Positions 54,428-62,952 of a stretch of 64,000 bases of DNA are shown here, in pieces (position 1 is the first letter of the stretch; every line of letters starts with the position of its first letter). Position numbers and translations under genes: made by a program. The notes under the pieces are model-generated. The model was not told where the DNA came from, did not search any database, and was given only the letters and a program-made list of their open reading frames with translations. The stretch is taken from the NCBI RefSeq assembly GCF_023525255.1, contig NZ_CP073355.1, forward strand, positions 2,418,001 to 2,482,000, read 5' to 3'. This DNA comes from Thermospira aquatica. Its GTDB lineage: Bacteria; Spirochaetota; Brevinematia; Brevinematales; Thermospiraceae.

Positions 54428-55064
54428 AAAGATTTGCAAGGGATTCCACATCCTGAATAGCAAGATAATTCCCTGAAAAAGAGGGTATCCTGTACCATCC
54501 CACGACGATACATCTCATCCCGAGAGCCTGGGCTGCCAGATAATCCGCCTCAGAATCGCCGATCATAATGGCTTCCTCAGGAGAAACCCCAAGCTTATAG
54601 AGCGCTGCTAATAGGCTTTCGGGATGAGGTTTTGGTAACAGGATATCATTCCCGGTAACTGCGGTAGAAAAATACCCTGTAATTCCAAGATGCTCAAGAG
54701 AAAGAGCCAGACTGCGCCTCCCCTTTCCGGTAACAATTCCTTGTACACATCCCTTCTCATAAAGGTTTTCTAATAGATTGTGTAAACGCTTATGGTAAAC
54801 CGTAAAAACCTCATGATAATCCCCGTAGAGTCGATGGTAGAACTCAATCCCCCAATCTACAGCATCCCTGTTGTAAAAATAACGACGAATGATTTCATCT
54901 TCGGGGGGGCCAAACATATTCGCCATATCCTCGTCTGTCAAAAATCTCCCATCCCCATAAAGAAAAGATTGGCGCAAAGAGAAAAAAACAAGAGGAAAAG
55001 TATCCGCAATCGTTCCATCAAAATCCCAAAGAATTGCTTTGGTTAAAGAAGAAAAAGACTCCAT
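54387..55064 (-). CDS. HAD-family phosphatase (phosphoglycolate phosphatase-like)
   Basis: 225 residues with motif I WDFDGTIADT, motif II VTGKGRR, Lys in LPKPHPESLL and motif IV IGDSEADYLAAQA. Similar to Gph/PpaX-type enzymes that clear small phosphate esters. Substrate not assignable. Its last 41 bp overlap the rex 3' end in convergent orientation. Confidence 0.88.
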   Translation of the reverse strand: MESFSSLTKAILWDFDGTIADTFPLVFFSLRQSFLYGDGRFLTDEDMANMFGPPEDEIIRRYFYNRDAVDWGIEFYHRLYGDYHEVFTVYHKRLHNLLENLYEKGCVQGIVTGKGRRSLALSLEHLGITGYFSTAVTGNDILLPKPHPESLLAALYKLGVSPEEAIMIGDSEADYLAAQALGMRCIVVGWYRIPSFSGNYLAIQDVESLANLFTHNYRFPPGLPH

Positions 55065-55180
55065 GCCCTTTTTTCCCCTTCTTTTTATACACCAACTACC
55101 ACACCAAAAATATTTTACGTCACGATGCCAGTTTCTCTTAAAACCAGCTTCCCGCGCAGCAAATACTCCCTTCCATCCCT

Positions 55181-55537
55181 TTAAACAAACTGCTGGGTTA
55201 TTTCACGTCCATCAATCAAACTATCCAAACCATAAAACGAACGCAGTTCCGCAAGCATCATATGAATAATCATATCCCCAAAATCCAGCAACAGCCAACC
55301 ACCTTCCCATGGTTCCAGTGGATTTTTTACATACCAACCATGTTTCTCCATCTCTTCCACAACACGATTACGCACTGCCTCAAGCTGCACCAAAGAATCT
55401 ACTGTCCCAATAATAAAAACATCCGCAAGAAGCGAATACCCCGAAGCATCTACCACACGTAGCGAACTTACTTTGAGCTTTTGAATCTCGTCTATGACAC
55501 GGGGGAGCATCTTTTGAAGAGAAAGCTTTTTTCTCAT
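55181..55537 (-). CDS. rsfS: Ribosomal silencing factor RsfS
   Basis: Binds L14 and blocks subunit joining in poor conditions. 118 residues, normal, with ASGYSLLADVFIIGTVDSLV and the signature GWLLLDFGDMIIHMMLAELR followed by FYGLDSL. Two bp after the lipoprotein gene. Between it and the HAD gene lie 116 bp with no clear element. Confidence 0.92.
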   Translation of the reverse strand: MRKKLSLQKMLPRVIDEIQKLKVSSLRVVDASGYSLLADVFIIGTVDSLVQLEAVRNRVVEEMEKHGWYVKNPLEPWEGGWLLLDFGDMIIHMMLAELRSFYGLDSLIDGREITQQFV

Positions 55538-55539
55538 AA

Positions 55540-56328
55540 TTACTCTACCGGAAACATGGCCAGCGTCTTTTTGAGAGCCACCTGGTCCATCTCTTTAAAC
55601 ACGATATCACGATACACCCGAAAAAATTCCCCATCTGAGAGTCTTTCAAGGCCAGCACGAGACTTCAAAAGCCTGAGTTCTCTCGTGGCTGCCACCGGAG
55701 TCAATCTCTGTATACGTTCGAAAAACATCTCGTCCCCTTTGAGAAACATACCCAAAAGTTTCTGCTCTGAAAGAAACTTCACCACATAATACACTTGAGA
55801 CCTCGTCCTCTCAGGAAAGATATACCATCGATAAAAAGAAAGAGTCTCACCTGGAGAAAAGTCTCCAAGCCGCCCATCTGTCTGGACCTTCTTCCACCAC
55901 AAAGCCACTTTTTTTTCTCTTTTCATCAACGATTCAAGTTCAGAAACTACCGATGAATTATTTTCAATAAACTTTACAAGCATCTCTTTAGGAATCATGT
56001 TCACAAAGGTTTGATAATCATCTTGATGAAATCCTGTGAGGATGTATCGTTTGAAAAACATCCCCACCTGATCCATACGAAAGGTATGAATAGCCTCATC
56101 AAACATCACCGCATCCATTGCATTACTGAATTGTTTATCCCGGGACATCCGTTCATCAAGCAACTTCCCAAGCGTAACAAAATCGTCCGCACGAAAAGCC
56201 GCCTTTTCCTTATCATTGAGGAGTCCATAAAAATGATCAAAGCGTTGCTTGTAGCGATGTTCTACGGTTGTTATCTCACATCCGACAAACACCAACCCCA
56301 ACAATAAAACAACCCACGCTTTTCTCAT
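55540..56328 (-). CDS. Lipoprotein of unknown function
   Basis: 262 residues with signal MRKAWVVLLLGLVFVGC (Cys17). The mature part is helical and rich in Phe, Met and charged residues; I recognise no domain. Lies 11 bp after lolA and 2 bp before rsfS in a run of envelope genes, so a periplasmic or outer-membrane location is likely. Confidence 0.75.
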   Translation of the reverse strand: MRKAWVVLLLGLVFVGCEITTVEHRYKQRFDHFYGLLNDKEKAAFRADDFVTLGKLLDERMSRDKQFSNAMDAVMFDEAIHTFRMDQVGMFFKRYILTGFHQDDYQTFVNMIPKEMLVKFIENNSSVVSELESLMKREKKVALWWKKVQTDGRLGDFSPGETLSFYRWYIFPERTRSQVYYVVKFLSEQKLLGMFLKGDEMFFERIQRLTPVAATRELRLLKSRAGLERLSDGEFFRVYRDIVFKEMDQVALKKTLAMFPVE

Positions 56329-56339
56329 ATTTTCCCCTT

Positions 56340-56990
56340 TTACGACTCAGCCGGAGTCGAAATCAAAATATCATCAAAGATATACGTGTTTTCATCTGGT
56401 TCGTAGAGAAACCTATCCTCTCCCAGAGACATATTAAAACCCGTATAAGAAAGCTCAAGCTGAACCTCTCGGCCCAGCTGGTTTTTTGCCACCATACGCT
56501 GGATCTGCCCCTCAGGGGTGATAACCAGCTCAATATAACGAAAGGCAGAGAGCGTCGACTTGGGCTTAAACTCTATACGATAGGACTGTTTGCCACGAAA
56601 CATGACCACATAATCCTTAGGTAAAAAAGGAATATACTCTTTCTGAAGCCTCTGAATATTCCAGCCTGTCAGTGGCGTTGCTGTCTTTGTTTTTTCAAGA
56701 TTCTCACGAATAGCAATATTCTGATCTTTAATAACGATCCAGAGCACTTTCCCATCAGAAAGAATCCTATTTCCACTCGAATACTCCATCGCAAACTTTT
56801 GAGGGGCCTTGTAGTACATCACCCCGTTATACGTTTTTTTGTTCACCACATAGACAAAAGTTGCCGTAAAACTCTTTATCGTCGAGGTATAATTTTGAAT
56901 CTTCTGAAGAAGAGTATTTACCGTAATCTTGTCCTGCTGAGCAAACACAAGAACCGGCACAAAAAACATACCAATAAGAAAACGCTTCAT
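56340..56990 (-). CDS. lolA: LolA-like outer-membrane lipoprotein carrier
   Basis: Periplasmic chaperone that carries lipoproteins to the outer membrane. Start ATG 56990 behind GAGGA. 216 residues with a signal peptide (MKRFLIGMFFVPVLVFAQ), then the LolA pattern YTSTIKSFTATFVYV, GVMYYKAPQKFAMEYSSG and a C-terminal barrel half. It lies between two lipoprotein genes, which suits the role. Confidence 0.85.
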   Translation of the reverse strand: MKRFLIGMFFVPVLVFAQQDKITVNTLLQKIQNYTSTIKSFTATFVYVVNKKTYNGVMYYKAPQKFAMEYSSGNRILSDGKVLWIVIKDQNIAIRENLEKTKTATPLTGWNIQRLQKEYIPFLPKDYVVMFRGKQSYRIEFKPKSTLSAFRYIELVITPEGQIQRMVAKNQLGREVQLELSYTGFNMSLGEDRFLYEPDENTYIFDDILISTPAES

Positions 56991-57000
56991 ACATTGTCCT

Positions 57001-57441
57001 CTATGGTTTTGTTGCATTGGTTATATTACTCCTGGGACTCTGCACATTATACTGAGCACTGTAAGCCTTCACATAGAAAAAATACGTCACCCCGCTCTGA
57101 AGGGGATCCCCATTCGTATTTTTGGTCACGGTATAGGTAAAACGCTTTGCTTCATTCATCACAGAAATATTAGGTATCGTAGCCTGATTCTCCGAGGGAC
57201 CGGGAAGCCTTCCCCCTCTATCCTGAAGGGCATCCTCCATCGCCGCTGCGATATAAATATTATACCCTTCAAAATACGGTTCATTATTCATGCCCCAAAA
57301 ACTTAGCTCAATATCCCCATTCCCGTCCACAGTAGCCTCAAGGCCAAGAGGGGGATTGAGAGATATCTCCTGTTCAAAACTCTCAATCCCACAGCCAGTC
57401 ACAAGGAATACCCAAAAAACTATCACGTGCCACCTTTTCAT
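57001..57441 (-). CDS. Small lipoprotein with fibronectin type III-like domain
   Basis: 146 residues; signal ending FLVTGC (Cys17). The remainder matches one FN3-like fold: PPLGLEATVDGNGDIELSFW, EGYNIYIAAA and SGVTYFFYVKAYSAQYNVQS. The ATG at 57441 overlaps the last base of the pnp stop. Role unknown; perhaps a surface adhesin or glycan-binding module. Confidence 0.8.
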   Translation of the reverse strand: MKRWHVIVFWVFLVTGCGIESFEQEISLNPPLGLEATVDGNGDIELSFWGMNNEPYFEGYNIYIAAAMEDALQDRGGRLPGPSENQATIPNISVMNEAKRFTYTVTKNTNGDPLQSGVTYFFYVKAYSAQYNVQSPRSNITNATKP

Positions 57442-59519
57442 TACAGTTCCTTGAGAACAATGCGATGTTTCTCGTCTATATCGGTCACCATCGCTTGCAC
57501 CACTTGCCCGAGCTGATAGGTAGAACGTACAGGCTTTTTCTCTTTCATATTGGATCGGTGAAGAAGTGCACTCTCTCCGGGTATAAGCTCAAGGAAAACA
57601 CCGTAATCCTCTATCCTTATCACCTTTCCCTCAACCTTTTCACCCTTCTCAAAACCGTTCACAATGTGATTTACAATATAGAGACACCTCTCGATGTCTT
57701 CGTCTCTCTTACCACAGATAGCTACACGCCCATCATCATCGATAGAAATCGTTGTCTGTGTCTCCTCCATAATCCGCTTAATAACACGTCCCCCTGTCCC
57801 AATCACCTGTCCAATGGTAGATTCAGGAATATAGATCACTTTAATCTTCGGAGCATTGGCTGAGAGCTTTGGACGAGGTTCTGCAATGGCTTCATTCATC
57901 CTGGAAAGGATAAACGCTTGCCCTGCAAGTGCCTGATCAAGGGCTTCTTCCATCATTTTCTGCGTAAGTCCAATCGTTTTCACATCCATCTGAAACGCCG
58001 TAATTCCATCCTTCGTCCCAGCAACCTTGAAGTCCATATCCCCAAAATGATCCTCAAGTCCCTGGATATCAGAGAGAATACAGTAATCTCCTCTCTCTTT
58101 ATTCCAGACAAGTCCCATGGCAATACCCGCCACAGGCTTGCGAATAGGCACACCCGTCGCCATAAGTGCGAGACTTGAGCTACATACCGTCGCCATCGAA
58201 GAAGATCCATTTGACTCCAGAATCTCAGAAACAACACGGATAGTATAGGGAAACTCCTCCTCAGTGGGCAAAATAGGTTCAATAGCCCTGTACGCAAGAT
58301 GCCCATGCCCAATCTCACGACGAGAGGGAGCAAGGGTTCGTTTCACCTCTCCCGTGCTAAAAGGAGGGAAATTATAGTGAAGCATAAAACGCTTGGACTC
58401 TTCTTCTTCCATGCTGTCCACGTATTGTACATCAGAGGTTGACCCCAACGTTACAATCCCAAGGCTCTGGGTCTGACCCCGGGTAAAAAGAGCCGATCCA
58501 TGCACATTTTCCAGAAGATCAAGCTCAATAGTAATAGGACGAATTTCATCCGGTTTTCTTCCATCGGGACGAACCCTTTCTGTAAGAATCGTTTCTCGAA
58601 TTACCTCAATCTCTATATCATCAAGCAAGGTCTTTGCTTCGTTGTATCCTGCATGCTCCTCAGATATCCCAAACTGCTCGAGAAGAGTTTTCTTAAGGTT
58701 ATCAACAGCCTCAGCGCGTGCCTTCTTATCCACGACATACGCAGCTTCGCGCATAGGCTTCCACGATGCTTCTCGTATCTGCTTTCTGAGATCCTCGGAG
58801 AGAATTTTTGCTGGCTCCTGTATCACGAGCTTTTCCGGCTTCACCAAATCCACCAGTTCTTCGATAAGAGCGATCTCTTCCTTGATATGAATATGGGCAA
58901 TACGAAGAGCCTCCAAAAGAACATCTTTACTCACTTCATGGGCTCCACCTTCTACCATGGTAAGCCCTTCTTTGGTGCCACCCACCACAATATCAAGGAG
59001 TGATTCCTCAACCTCTCTCATGGAAGGATTGACAATATAACGTCCATTATTCATATACGCTATACGCACTGCCCCAATAGGCTCAAGAAAGGGAATAGGA
59101 GAAATCGAAAGAGCAGCCGAAGCCCCAATAATACCCAATACATCAGTGGAATACACCTGATCTGCCGAAAGAGTACTTGCAATCACCTGAACTTCGTTAT
59201 AGAAATTCTCGGGGAAAAGAGGTCGAATCGGACGATCAATCAATCGAGAAACAAGAATCTCCTTCTCCGTAGGTTTACCCTCACGTTTAAAATAACCACC
59301 CGGAATTTTTCCTGCGGCATAAAACTTTTCCTGATAGTGTACCGTCAAAGGAAAAAAGTCAATTCCCTCCGGGACCTCCTTGGACATACACGCTGTCACC
59401 AGGACTGCATTACCGCCACTTTTGACAAGAACAGCCCCGTCAGCCTGTTTGGCCATTTTTCCCGTTTCGAGAACAATCTCCTTATCCCCGACTTTGCCTT
59501 TTACTGTAAAAAAACTCAT
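57441..59519 (-). CDS. pnp: Polyribonucleotide nucleotidyltransferase
   Basis: 3'-5' phosphorolytic exoribonuclease. 692 residues: two RNase PH domains (ending in GAAQALSIS-type and DHFGDMDFKVAGTKDG), a KH domain (VIYIPESTIGQVIGTGGRVI) and an S1 domain (EGKVIRIEDYGVFLELIPGE). 27 bp after rpsO, the usual gene order. Confidence 0.97.
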   Translation of the reverse strand: MSFFTVKGKVGDKEIVLETGKMAKQADGAVLVKSGGNAVLVTACMSKEVPEGIDFFPLTVHYQEKFYAAGKIPGGYFKREGKPTEKEILVSRLIDRPIRPLFPENFYNEVQVIASTLSADQVYSTDVLGIIGASAALSISPIPFLEPIGAVRIAYMNNGRYIVNPSMREVEESLLDIVVGGTKEGLTMVEGGAHEVSKDVLLEALRIAHIHIKEEIALIEELVDLVKPEKLVIQEPAKILSEDLRKQIREASWKPMREAAYVVDKKARAEAVDNLKKTLLEQFGISEEHAGYNEAKTLLDDIEIEVIRETILTERVRPDGRKPDEIRPITIELDLLENVHGSALFTRGQTQSLGIVTLGSTSDVQYVDSMEEEESKRFMLHYNFPPFSTGEVKRTLAPSRREIGHGHLAYRAIEPILPTEEEFPYTIRVVSEILESNGSSSMATVCSSSLALMATGVPIRKPVAGIAMGLVWNKERGDYCILSDIQGLEDHFGDMDFKVAGTKDGITAFQMDVKTIGLTQKMMEEALDQALAGQAFILSRMNEAIAEPRPKLSANAPKIKVIYIPESTIGQVIGTGGRVIKRIMEETQTTISIDDDGRVAICGKRDEDIERCLYIVNHIVNGFEKGEKVEGKVIRIEDYGVFLELIPGESALLHRSNMKEKKPVRSTYQLGQVVQAMVTDIDEKHRIVLKEL

Positions 59520-59546
59520 GGAAGGTATCTCCTTATTATCTAAACC

Positions 59547-59810
59547 TTACAGCCCCAATTCCTTTGTTATTGCATGGTATCTCTCTGGATTTTTTCGGTG
59601 AAGATACACCAACAGGGCTTTTCGCTTACCAATCAGTCTCTGAAGACCACGCAGAGACTTGTAGTCCTTGGGAAACTTTTGAAGATGCTCACTAAGATTC
59701 TTAATCTCGGCAGACAAAACAGCAATCTGCACCTCAGTGTTTCCTGTGTCTTTTTCGTTTTTGCCGTACTTTTGTACAAGCATTTTCTTCTGTTCTGCAG
59801 TTACAGCCAT
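59547..59810 (-). CDS. rpsO: 30S ribosomal protein S15
   Basis: 87 residues with the typical DTGNTEVQIAVLSAEIKNLS, SLRGLQRLIGKRKALLVYL and the tail RYHAITKELGL. Overlaps the ribF 3' end by 10 bp; its GGAGG ribosome site lies inside ribF. Confidence 0.97.
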   Translation of the reverse strand: MAVTAEQKKMLVQKYGKNEKDTGNTEVQIAVLSAEIKNLSEHLQKFPKDYKSLRGLQRLIGKRKALLVYLHRKNPERYHAITKELGL

Positions 59811-60751
59811 AAACTTCTATCCTCCAAACCTTTCAACGTTTTCTTTATAGAATAAAAACGCAAGGTCCATAAAACCTTCACTCTATCATTATAAAGCATT
59901 TTTTTTAATTCTTCAAGATTATGAAAGGTTTTTTCATCACGAATTTTTTTCACAAAGGCACAGGCTACCGTTTTCCCAACTACAGGAATGCCTGAAAGCA
60001 CATGAGATTCCATCCGAAGATCCTTACCATGAACCGTGGGACGATATCCTACATAACTCATCGACGGATGCCAGCCATCCTCAGTGAGTGTCCAGCTCGC
60101 ATACACCCCTTCTTTCGGGATAACCTGCGTTCCTACAGCGATATTAATCGTGGGAAAGCCAATCTTTTGCCCTATCTTATCTCCTTCAAAAACCTTCCCT
60201 TGATACACGTACGCTCGCCCCAAAAGCTTTGCTGCTAACTCCATATCTCCAGCTGCCACAGCGTGACGGATGGCCGTTGAGCTCACCACGTCTTTTGCTT
60301 TTTTCACAAAAGAAACCACTTTAAGACGATATCCATAGCGATTTTGCCACTCACGAAGCAGGTGAATATTCCCCGTTCTGTCCCGCCCAAAATGAAAATC
60401 CTCCCCCACAATCACCAGAGGATCTTTCATCCTGTGAACAAGCTGCAACACAAACTCAAGAGCAAGAAGTGAATGGATCTCCTGAAACGAAAGCCTCACT
60501 GCATATTCAAACCCAAACCGTTCAAAAATTCTCCATTTTGTTTCCAGCGGGAGTATTTCACCTCTATAGTCAGGCTTGCCAAGCCAGAACCCTGTTGGCC
60601 TATCAAAACTTATCACCACTTTAGGACCCCTGCGACGCATTACCTCTCGAAATATCCGTTGATGTCCCAGATGCACACCATCAAAATTTCCAATGGTCAC
60701 TGCAGGATTGGTAAGTACTGGCAACTCATCTATGTGAGAAACTATTTTCAT
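59801..60751 (-). CDS. ribF: Bifunctional riboflavin kinase/FAD synthetase
   Basis: Makes FMN and FAD from riboflavin. ATG 60751 overlaps the preceding stop (ATGA); a GTG at 60763 is less likely. About 316 residues: nucleotidyltransferase motif TIGNFDGVHLGHQRI, SSTAIRHAVAAGDMELAA, and the kinase half GQKIGFPTINIAV with NYGxRPT-like SYVGYRPTVHG. Confidence 0.95.
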   Translation of the reverse strand: MKIVSHIDELPVLTNPAVTIGNFDGVHLGHQRIFREVMRRRGPKVVISFDRPTGFWLGKPDYRGEILPLETKWRIFERFGFEYAVRLSFQEIHSLLALEFVLQLVHRMKDPLVIVGEDFHFGRDRTGNIHLLREWQNRYGYRLKVVSFVKKAKDVVSSTAIRHAVAAGDMELAAKLLGRAYVYQGKVFEGDKIGQKIGFPTINIAVGTQVIPKEGVYASWTLTEDGWHPSMSYVGYRPTVHGKDLRMESHVLSGIPVVGKTVACAFVKKIRDEKTFHNLEELKKMLYNDRVKVLWTLRFYSIKKTLKGLEDRSLWL

Positions 60752-61395
60752 TGTCTTACCCACTCCATCAAGAAATCCTTCGCCTCATACAGACTCCCAA
60801 AAACCCTATGCGCAAGAGAAAAATCCTGACTTTTTGTGTATTCATTCGGAACAGCAAGAGGAAGACACCCCGCAGCATGAGCCGCTCGAATCCCGTTGGC
60901 TGAATCCTCCAAAACCGCTGCTCTTTCAGGAGAAATGTTTAACTTTTCTACAGCTTTTACAAAAATTTCCGGGCTTGGCTTACCCGAAGACACATCATCC
61001 GATGTCTGAACAATATCAAACATTTCCTCAAGTCCCAGGGCTTTCAACACCTCTGTTACCATCTTTTTTGTATTTCCTGTCCCTATAGCAAGTTTTACAA
61101 GAGGTTTCAAGGTTCTGACAATCTCATAGAGACCCGGCATAGGCTGAAGCCCAGTACGGATACACGCTAAAATCCTCTCATCCCTCTCCGCAAGAAGAGT
61201 TTCCGGGGACTCATCAAGCCCGAGTTCACGTACAAACAGCCGCATCGAATCAAGCGGTTTCTGTCCCATCATACGATGGAGAAGTTCATCCTCCACCCTT
61301 TTCCCTCTCTTCCGCCCCATATCACGCTCCACCTCAAAGTAGAAACTCTCCGTATCAACCATGAGGCCATCCATATCAAAAATTACCGCCTTCAC
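60748..61395 (-). CDS. HAD hydrolase, beta-phosphoglucomutase-like
   Basis: 215 residues: motif I IFDMDGLMVDTE, motif II AIGTGNT, Lys in SSGKPSPEIF, and motif IV VLEDSANGIRAAHAAG. Similar to YcjU/YniC-type sugar phosphatases; substrate unknown. Overlaps murJ and ribF by 4 bp each (ATGA), all in one operon. Confidence 0.88.
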   Translation of the reverse strand: MKAVIFDMDGLMVDTESFYFEVERDMGRKRGKRVEDELLHRMMGQKPLDSMRLFVRELGLDESPETLLAERDERILACIRTGLQPMPGLYEIVRTLKPLVKLAIGTGNTKKMVTEVLKALGLEEMFDIVQTSDDVSSGKPSPEIFVKAVEKLNISPERAAVLEDSANGIRAAHAAGCLPLAVPNEYTKSQDFSLAHRVFGSLYEAKDFLMEWVRQ

Positions 61396-62936
61396 CGATA
61401 AAACTCCACTCGAAATATTTTCGTCAAAAGGTAATACATCCCCATAAAAACGGCAAACACCACACCGGCAAAAAGAATATATCCTATACCGACAGGCACC
61501 AGAGACTCAAGTCGTCGGTAAACCCACGTCACCCCAAACCCCACCACAAGAGAAAAAACAAACCATACCAACGTTTTGCCGCCTACTGTTTTCCAAACCC
61601 TCTTTTCGACCATCCCTCCACGGAGACCTTTAAAATAATACAACATAACAACATAACTTGAAATCGTTTCCGCAAGAATTACCCCTTTTACCCCCAGGGC
61701 TGGCAAAAAAGAGAGAAAATAAAGCCCCCCTGTCAAAAAAAGTGTCAAAAGATTTGATCGTAGAGGTGTTTTCGCATCATGCGTGGCATAGAATATCTTC
61801 TCAAAAACCACAGCCACACTCATCGGGAGAAGCGAAAAAGCAAAAAGCCGTAGCACCTCATTCGACAGTGCAAGCAGTTCCTGCGTCATTCTCCCTGATC
61901 TCCCCATAAGAGCAACAAACACATCATAAAAGAGTACACGATTCACCGTTTCCGGCAACAAGATAAAGAAAATCATCATAGGAAGTGTCCAGAACAAAAG
62001 AAAAAGCAAACCCTCCTCCACGGCATGAGAAAACTCCTCACGACTCCCCCTCTCACGAAAACGAGAAAGAAGTGGCATCATCACCGTTCCAACAGCGATC
62101 GCAATAAACCCCAGCGGTGCGCTCAAAACAGTAAACGCATTCATATAGACCACATACCCTCCCACAAAAAAAGACAAAAACCATGTTGCTAGAAAATTCT
62201 TTGCCGTAAGCGCTACCATATTCCCCGCCGTTGGCCAGAAAAGCCTCCAAAATCTCTCTTCCGCAGGATGTCCGTGCCATACCAATTTTAGCCCATACCC
62301 CAGTCGGGAAATATCCTTCCCCTGAACAAGTACCATTACCAGGGATCCCAGGACTACAGAGATGGCAGAAACATAAATCCCCACCGTTCCCGCAAAAAAT
62401 AAAGGAAGACCGATAAAGATCACATTAAAAAGCACGGGACCTGCCGCTGAGGAACCAAAAATCTGAAAGCTATTCAAAACCCCCATACGAAGAGCATACC
62501 AGTTAATAAGCGGAATATACGGCATCATAATGATCATAAGCAGGATATATTCCCGCATGCGTCTAGCATCAAATCCAGAAGCAAGCCATGGACCATACCA
62601 GAAGGCTGTCACTCCAAGCACCAGAGCAAGCAAAAGCGAAAAAATACCAAAAACTGTCATGACACGATGGGCAAACAGCTTCGCTTCTTCCTCTCCCTTT
62701 TGCTCACGAACCTGATTAAACACAGGAATAAAAGCACTCCCGAGAGCCCCCCCTTCGCCAATATAGCGACGAAACGCATTTACCAGACGAAATGCTGCCC
62801 AGAAAGTATCCCCTGAAGCACCAAAAAGATAGGTAAATATCATCTGCTTCACCACACCCGTAACTCTGGACAAAAATGTCCAGAAGCTATTGGTACCTAT
62901 GTGACGAAGCGAGAGAAACCTCTTAGAACCAGCCAT
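61392..62936 (-). CDS. murJ: Lipid II flippase MurJ
   Basis: Flips the peptidoglycan precursor across the inner membrane. 514 residues with about 14 transmembrane helices and the N-terminal signature GTNSFWTFLSRVTGVVKQMI, then FRRYIGEGGALGSAFIPVF. Complete C-terminus. Sits 16 bp after the CsgG-domain gene. Confidence 0.93.
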   Translation of the reverse strand: MAGSKRFLSLRHIGTNSFWTFLSRVTGVVKQMIFTYLFGASGDTFWAAFRLVNAFRRYIGEGGALGSAFIPVFNQVREQKGEEEAKLFAHRVMTVFGIFSLLLALVLGVTAFWYGPWLASGFDARRMREYILLMIIMMPYIPLINWYALRMGVLNSFQIFGSSAAGPVLFNVIFIGLPLFFAGTVGIYVSAISVVLGSLVMVLVQGKDISRLGYGLKLVWHGHPAEERFWRLFWPTAGNMVALTAKNFLATWFLSFFVGGYVVYMNAFTVLSAPLGFIAIAVGTVMMPLLSRFRERGSREEFSHAVEEGLLFLLFWTLPMMIFFILLPETVNRVLFYDVFVALMGRSGRMTQELLALSNEVLRLFAFSLLPMSVAVVFEKIFYATHDAKTPLRSNLLTLFLTGGLYFLSFLPALGVKGVILAETISSYVVMLYYFKGLRGGMVEKRVWKTVGGKTLVWFVFSLVVGFGVTWVYRRLESLVPVGIGYILFAGVVFAVFMGMYYLLTKIFRVEFYR

Positions 62937-62952
62937 TCACTATCCAGCCACG